From assembly GCA_019247865.1 (NCBI GenBank), contig JAFBAJ010000571.1, positions 1 to 8,925 of the forward strand: a DNA stretch of 8,925 nucleotides, in the 5' to 3' direction. The stretch's first letter is position 1, and every line of letters starts with the position of its first letter. The notes beneath the pieces were generated by a model. The model searched no databases. It saw only the letters and a program-made list of their open reading frames with translations, and had not been told where the DNA came from. The translations under genes were made by a program, and so were the position numbers. Below, one piece after another: positions 4,962 to 8,925 of this stretch. Origin of the DNA: Acidobacteriota bacterium (GTDB lineage: Bacteria; Acidobacteriota; Blastocatellia; Pyrinomonadales; Pyrinomonadaceae).

Positions 4962-7820
4962 TTATCTGACGTAAGCCGACGCAACGGCTTTGTCGCCGCT
5001 CAACCCGAATTGCCTAACCTCGGTAGTTCCCGTCTGGGTTTTCAACACATACCAGACGCCGTCGCGGAAAACCGCCAGGTCGGCGACCCCATCGCCGTCG
5101 TAATCGGCAGGCGCGGGCGTATCGGTGGAAAGTCCGTATTGAACTGCCAGGAATCCTTGCGTCGAGCGTTGCATGTACCACATGCCGTCGCGATAAATGG
5201 CGTAATCGGTTTTACCATCGCCGTCGTAATCTGCCGGAACAATCTTGTCCGAAGCGGCACCGAAAATAGTTGCCAGCACTTGACCGTCGGAGCTTTTCAG
5301 TACATACCACGTTCCGTTCGACGGTCGGAAAATTGCCGCATCCGTTTTGCCGTCGCCGTCGAAATCTCCCGACAAGGGTTTGTCGTCCGCAGTTCCCCAC
5401 GCCAGAGAGGTCAGGGTTTGGTCAGGATTCGCCATCGAGGCGCGATAATAAAAGGTGCTTTGCGCGCCGCCGCGATAGACCGAGAGATCGGCTTTGCCGT
5501 CGCCGTCCCAATCGCCCGGCGCGGGAACGTCGCCCGCCAGGCCGAACGTCTCCGTGCGAACAGTGTTGTCGGAGCTGTTCAGAATGTAGAAAACTCCGTC
5601 CGGGCCGACTTCGTGCCAGACGGCGAGGTCAGTCTTCAAGTCGCCGTCGTAATCTGCGGGCGTGAGCTTGTCGGCGGCGCTTCCCCACTGCACTGAACTG
5701 GGGCCGCTTTGCGAGCCGAGCGAGTACCAGATTCCGTCCGCCGGGCGGAAGACAGCCAAGTCTGCTCGCTCGTCGCCATCGAAATCAAAGGGCGCACGTC
5801 GCGTCACACGAATCGGCTGCCAACTGGGTGAACTGGGATCAGGGAGAGCAGCCACAACTCGTTCCCCGCTTCCATCAGCGTTTGCCGTGCGAACGCCAGC
5901 GTCCGGCGATGAAGGGCCGCTAGGGCAGCAGGAAAAAACGACTTTTCTGCCATTGGGCGAGTAGGCAGGGGCTTCACGCCCGACAGGAAATTGTGTGCGA
6001 CCTGAGCCGTCTGCGTTCATCGTCCAGACGCGTCGTGTGTTGATGTCCGTGCCGTAGGAGAAGATGATTTTTCGTCCATCGGGCGAGTACGATGGGCGAC
6101 TATAAGAACCGGCGATGTCGGAAAGCATCTGCTGATTCGAGCCGTCCGGGTTCATCGTGAACAGCCGCTGCCCGCCAGTCACACGATCGCTGACAAAGAT
6201 GATCTTCTGCCCGTCGGGCGAGTAAGCCGGGGCTGAATCGTTGGTCGTTTCGGTCGTCAGGCGGACTTGGTTCGAGCCGTCCGCGTTCATCTTGTAAATC
6301 TCTTTGTTGCCGTCGCGGTCGCTGACGAACACGATTGATAAGCCATCAGGTGAATAAGAGGGCGAGGTGTCGGCTGCCGGATTATTCATCAAACGTACAG
6401 GCTGGGAGCCGGAAGCGTTCGTCGAATAAATCTCGAAGTTGCCGTCGCGATTTGTAGAGAAGACAATGCTCAAGCCGTCGGGCGACCACGCCGGTTCGAT
6501 GTTCAAGCTGCTGCCGCCGGATGAAATGCTACCTAGCGACGAGCCGTCCCAGTTTATCAAAGCGACAGATCTGTTATATGCATACGCGATTTTCCCGTTC
6601 CCGATACATTTCGCCGTCGCGCACGTTTCGGCGACGACAAAATTAATGATCCGGTTGCGGTCGAGATTATTCACAACCCTTTGCGCGGGCGTGAAATAGT
6701 GAGCGGGAAGCGAAGGCGAAACGATGTAATGGCCGCCCCGCGGAAGATTTGAAAAGGTGTAATTGCCGACGTAGTCAGTGGTGGTAAAAGCGTTAATCGG
6801 ACCGCTCAGATTAATTACGGCACCGGAGATGCCCCGACCGGTGTATAGGTGGCGTCCCGTAATTGCAAGAGTGTTCGGCACGTACGGGACAGGCTGCCAC
6901 GACGGATCAGCACCAGCGCCAAGTCCAATCTGATCTGTGCCGTCCGTGTTCATGATATAAATTCCGCTACCGTATATATCTCTTCTTGAAAACGCGATTT
7001 TCGTGCCGTCGCTTGACCACGCCGGGTTGCTGTCGCTGACGTACGCCCCGGGCGTGGTCAGGGGAATTTCGTTGGTGCCGTCCACGTTAATCACTCTGAT
7101 GTCGGCGGTATACGCTCCGGAAAGGAGTAAGGGCAACGGTGCAAACCTTGAAAAAGCGATTTTGGTGCCGTCGTTTGACCACGTCGGGCTGCTGTCGGAT
7201 GACGTGCCCACCGTGAGGCGTCGTTGGCCTGTGCCGTCGGCATTTATTACCCAAATTGCGCCGCCGCTCGAAAAGGCGAGCTTCATCCCGTCGGACGACC
7301 ACGCGGGCGTACTGGCCGAGAGCTGCCTGATGCCGGGAAAGCGGGCTTGATTCGAGCCGTCCGCGTTCATCGTCCAGATTTCCCCGCTGTGGTCGTACGC
7401 GATCTTGCCCGTCACAGACCACGCCGGACTTCGCCCCGAAGCCCCCAGGTTAACTCGATCCGTGCCGTCGGCTTTCAACACCCAGATTCCGCCGTCGCCA
7501 CCCGGGTTGGTAGAACAGACGAGCTTCGTGCCGTCGGGCGACCACGCAGGTTCGTAAAAGCCTATGGAACTGATCGGAGTTTGATTCGTACCGTCCGCAT
7601 TACCGGTATAGATGATTGTAAAGGAGCCCGTCCCAAGTATGCTTCTGGTAAGCGCATAAGCCAATTTTCCGGTGCCGGAATTTACTTCCGGCGTGGCGGA
7701 GCGGACGCGCATTTCAACTGATTGAGCGGGAAATAAAAACAGGAGGCCGATGATTGAGAGTCCGCAGGCCAACATCAACCGGCGTGAAGACGAGGTCACA
7801 GCGAGAGGATAGGTCTTCAT
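4962..7820 (-). CDS. Exported 952-aa protein: two TolB-like propellers, a carboxypeptidase-regulatory-like domain and six FG-GAP/VCBS repeats
   Basis: An N-terminal signal peptide is visible: R13-R14, a hydrophobic core at ~15-30, and possible cleavage near A-Q-S at 32-34. Residues ~50-312 hold six PD40/TolB-type blades (P-A-W-S-P-D-G-T-K-L and similar at ~90, 132, 172, 212, 266 and 305). Residues ~316-397 form a carboxypeptidase-regulatory-like beta sandwich (G-R-G-I-S-G-A-V-I-N-L, then G-N-Y-T-F-S-N-L-P-R-G). A second six-blade propeller covers ~406-672. The rest holds six D-x-D-G-D calcium-loop repeats of about 45-50 residues with F-R-P, W-Y-x-L and F-G segments, ending in A-S-A-Y-V-R. Start ATG 7820 is supported by AGGAG 8 nt upstream (plus-strand 7829-7833). 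There is no catalytic motif; a secreted or surface binding role is likely, the ligand unknown. The architecture is common in Acidobacteriota. Confidence 0.88.
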   Translation of the reverse strand: MKTYPLAVTSSSRRLMLACGLSIIGLLFLFPAQSVEMRVRSATPEVNSGTGKLAYALTRSILGTGSFTIIYTGNADGTNQTPISSIGFYEPAWSPDGTKLVCSTNPGGDGGIWVLKADGTDRVNLGASGRSPAWSVTGKIAYDHSGEIWTMNADGSNQARFPGIRQLSASTPAWSSDGMKLAFSSGGAIWVINADGTGQRRLTVGTSSDSSPTWSNDGTKIAFSRFAPLPLLLSGAYTADIRVINVDGTNEIPLTTPGAYVSDSNPAWSSDGTKIAFSRRDIYGSGIYIMNTDGTDQIGLGAGADPSWQPVPYVPNTLAITGRHLYTGRGISGAVINLSGPINAFTTTDYVGNYTFSNLPRGGHYIVSPSLPAHYFTPAQRVVNNLDRNRIINFVVAETCATAKCIGNGKIAYAYNRSVALINWDGSSLGSISSGGSSLNIEPAWSPDGLSIVFSTNRDGNFEIYSTNASGSQPVRLMNNPAADTSPSYSPDGLSIVFVSDRDGNKEIYKMNADGSNQVRLTTETTNDSAPAYSPDGQKIIFVSDRVTGGQRLFTMNPDGSNQQMLSDIAGSYSRPSYSPDGRKIIFSYGTDINTRRVWTMNADGSGRTQFPVGREAPAYSPNGRKVVFSCCPSGPSSPDAGVRTANADGSGERVVAALPDPSSPSWQPIRVTRRAPFDFDGDERADLAVFRPADGIWYSLGSQSGPSSVQWGSAADKLTPADYDGDLKTDLAVWHEVGPDGVFYILNSSDNTVRTETFGLAGDVPAPGDWDGDGKADLSVYRGGAQSTFYYRASMANPDQTLTSLAWGTADDKPLSGDFDGDGKTDAAIFRPSNGTWYVLKSSDGQVLATIFGAASDKIVPADYDGDGKTDYAIYRDGMWYMQRSTQGFLAVQYGLSTDTPAPADYDGDGVADLAVFRDGVWYVLKTQTGTTEVRQFGLSGDKAVASAYVR

Positions 7821-7905
7821 GGTTTCAACTCCTGGTAAGGTAAGCAGGGCTTACGGGTGAAAGTAGAATTCAGGGGCTGGCGATGAACTGTCTTTGAGAA
7901 GATTG

Positions 7906-7934
7906 ATTATACGTCAACTAGTTTGATGTGTGAG
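7906..7934 (-). promoter_or_regulatory. Candidate promoter of the 952-aa gene
   Basis: On the minus strand, CTCACA (plus-strand 7929-7934) is followed after 17 nt by a perfect TATAAT (7906-7911). Transcription would begin near 7898 and give a leader of about 78 nt before ATG 7820. The promoter lies inside the PIN-like remnant of the opposite strand, which fits that remnant being nonfunctional. Confidence 0.45.
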
Positions 7935-8090
7935 AAAATTGTTTGCCAAATCCTGCTTGATTATATTCCAACTGAAATTGTCACGTCGCAACGTAAGGGC
8001 ACAGTCAGAGCGATCCGGCTCGACAACATTCACGGTTTGCAATGCTACGACGCAGTGCAGTTCGCGGCTTCTGTTTTAAGGCACAAAAGC
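7923..8090 (+). pseudogene. Possible remnant of a VapC/PIN-domain C-terminus
   Basis: The 7923 frame on the plus strand contains, at about 8023-8075, I-H-G-L-Q-C-Y-D-A-V-Q-F-A-A-S-V-L. This resembles the H-G-L-R-x-Y-D-A-V-Q-L-A motif near the C-terminus of VapC-type PIN toxins, where the aspartate helps bind metal. Only a final third could be present: no N-terminal D-x-S/T strand precedes it, and the frame then runs on (to 8156) antisense to the FG-GAP gene ending at 8076. I read it as debris, not an active gene. The coding end at 8090 is approximate. Confidence 0.35.
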
Positions 8091-8925
8091 ATTCTGAATC
8101 GGCACATCTCCGCTGAGGCCGAACGGCTGTGCGCTGGAGCCTTGCGTCGAACGTAGCTCATACCACACGCCGCTTGACGGTCGAAACACGCCGATGTCAG
8201 CTTTGCCGTCGCCGTCATAATCCGCCGGAACGGGTTTGTCTTCCTCGATACCAAACCGCACAGCCGTCAATGAATTATCCGAGCTGTTCAAGCGATACCA
8301 GGTGCCGTTTGACGGGCGATAAACTGAGATGTCGGTTTTGCTGTCGCCGTCATAGTCTGCCGGTGTTGGCTTGTCTCCTTCGACGCCGAGCTGGTAAGCA
8401 AACAATTGATTGGTGGAACTATTTAAACGATACCAGATGCCGTTCGATGGTCGCCAGACGGCGATGTCCGCCCGCCCGTCGCCATCGAAATCGCCAACCG
8501 TCGGAATGTCTCCAGCCGCGCCGAATGGTATTGCCTTGATAGTAATGTTCCGGTTAAATCTCCCGTCACTCAGAGCCAACCACCAGACTCCGGTCGAAGG
8601 ACGATAGACGGCAAAATCGATGCGGGCGTCGTTGTTGTAATCAGCGGGAACGGGAATGTCGCCTGCCTGCCCGAACTTCATAGTGCTGACCTGGTTGGTC
8701 AAACTGTTCAAGATATACCAGACGCCATCTGACGGTCGAAAAACTGCAAAGTCGGTAATGCCGTCCAAGTCATAATCGCCGGGCACAAGCTTATCGTCAG
8801 GCAGGCCGAACGTCGTCGCGGAATAGTTGTTATTGCTGCTTTTGAGGAGATGCCAACTCGCATCGGACGGACGAAAGACGGCAAGGTCGCTCTTGCCGTC
8901 AACGTCGAAGTCGAAGAGGGTGGGC
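8076..8925 (-). CDS. FG-GAP/VCBS repeat protein, partial (N-terminus outside window)
   Basis: The frame is open from the window edge to TAA at 8076-8078, giving ~283 visible codons. An internal ATG at 8786 is not a credible start because typical repeat sequence precedes it (D-F-D-V-D-G-K-S-D-L-A-V-F-R-P-S). Six repeats of about 45-50 residues are visible, each opening with a calcium-loop-like motif: DFDVDGKSD, DYDLDGITD, DYNNDARID, DFDGDGRAD, DYDGDSKTD and DYDGDGKAD. Each continues with A-V-F/Y-R-P-S, W-Y-x-L-x-S-S and F-G-x-x-x-D. The third loop is degenerate (N-N-D-A-R). The protein ends N-A-F-V-P. It lies upstream of the 952-aa gene on the same strand, 255 bp away, and its repeats closely resemble that protein's C-terminus, suggesting paralogs. 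A signal peptide and upstream domains would lie beyond the window. Confidence 0.88.
   Translation of the reverse strand, partial: PTLFDFDVDGKSDLAVFRPSDASWHLLKSSNNNYSATTFGLPDDKLVPGDYDLDGITDFAVFRPSDGVWYILNSLTNQVSTMKFGQAGDIPVPADYNNDARIDFAVYRPSTGVWWLALSDGRFNRNITIKAIPFGAAGDIPTVGDFDGDGRADIAVWRPSNGIWYRLNSSTNQLFAYQLGVEGDKPTPADYDGDSKTDISVYRPSNGTWYRLNSSDNSLTAVRFGIEEDKPVPADYDGDGKADIGVFRPSSGVWYELRSTQGSSAQPFGLSGDVPIQNAFVP

Noticed and set aside
5010..5696. Long plus-strand frame opposite the FG-GAP repeats, with similar ones at 7224-7721 and 8129-8539
   Set aside because: They are antisense to repeats whose sense frame has clear signal peptide, propeller and calcium-loop motifs. Their arginine-rich, repetitive sequence follows from the repeated GCCGTCGCCGTC complement.
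7760..7790. Lipoprotein signal in the 952-aa protein (M-L-A-C at residues 16-19)
   Set aside because: The hydrophobic core continues after the cysteine and the -3/-2 residues fit a lipobox poorly. A type I signal peptide fits better.
8076..8786. Complete 236-aa FG-GAP protein starting at ATG 8786
   Set aside because: In-frame FG-GAP repeat sequence continues upstream to the window edge, so the true start is outside the window.

Overview
The window has two unlike halves. Bases 1-4440 look like the maintenance core of an integrated plasmid or integrative element. Bases 4962-8925 look like ordinary genes for large exported repeat proteins. No rRNA or tRNA gene was seen. The tandem exported proteins, built from TolB-type propeller blades and D-x-D-G-D FG-GAP/VCBS repeats with A-V-F-R-P-S and W-Y segments, are typical of soil Acidobacteriota (Blastocatellia-like). 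That assignment is inferred from protein style, not from a marker gene.

Left half. A partial winged-helix protein, possibly replication-related, is read leftward from 342 off the window edge. The 343-750 gap holds two inverted repeats, a tandem array of 15-bp repeats (585-659) and a promoter candidate. These precede a rightward operon: a 67-aa excisionase/MerR-type HTH protein (751-954), a ParA ATPase (989-1852) and a 188-aa C-terminal winged-helix protein (1864-2430). Facing this operon is a leftward gene with a ParB/KorB-type HTH but no ParB CTPase domain (2611-3276). It probably once ended at 2505, because a well-formed coding frame continues past its present stop. Divergent from it is a tyrosine recombinase with an intact active site (3421-4440), preceded by a strong 41-bp dyad.

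The most notable signal is a 15-bp repeat, consensus about TACCCCGGTAAATTC with a TACC-NN-GGTA core. It occurs in three tandem arrays: upstream of the operon promoter (5 units), inside the third operon gene (5 units), and between the convergent genes (4 units). Because 15 bp is five codons, the internal array is read in frame as a T-P-V-x-S/I pentapeptide linker. The arrays look like iterons or a centromere (parS-like) serving ParA and a DNA-binding partner encoded nearby. The likely partner carries one array within its own gene.

Middle and right half. Bases 4441-4961 hold a short ORF that looks like the amino-terminal part of a PIN-like nuclease. Then come two leftward exported proteins: a complete 952-aa protein (signal peptide, six-bladed TolB-like propeller, carboxypeptidase-regulatory-like domain, second propeller, six FG-GAP repeats) and a second FG-GAP protein cut by the window end. 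The gap between them carries a rightward remnant resembling the carboxy-terminal part of a PIN domain.
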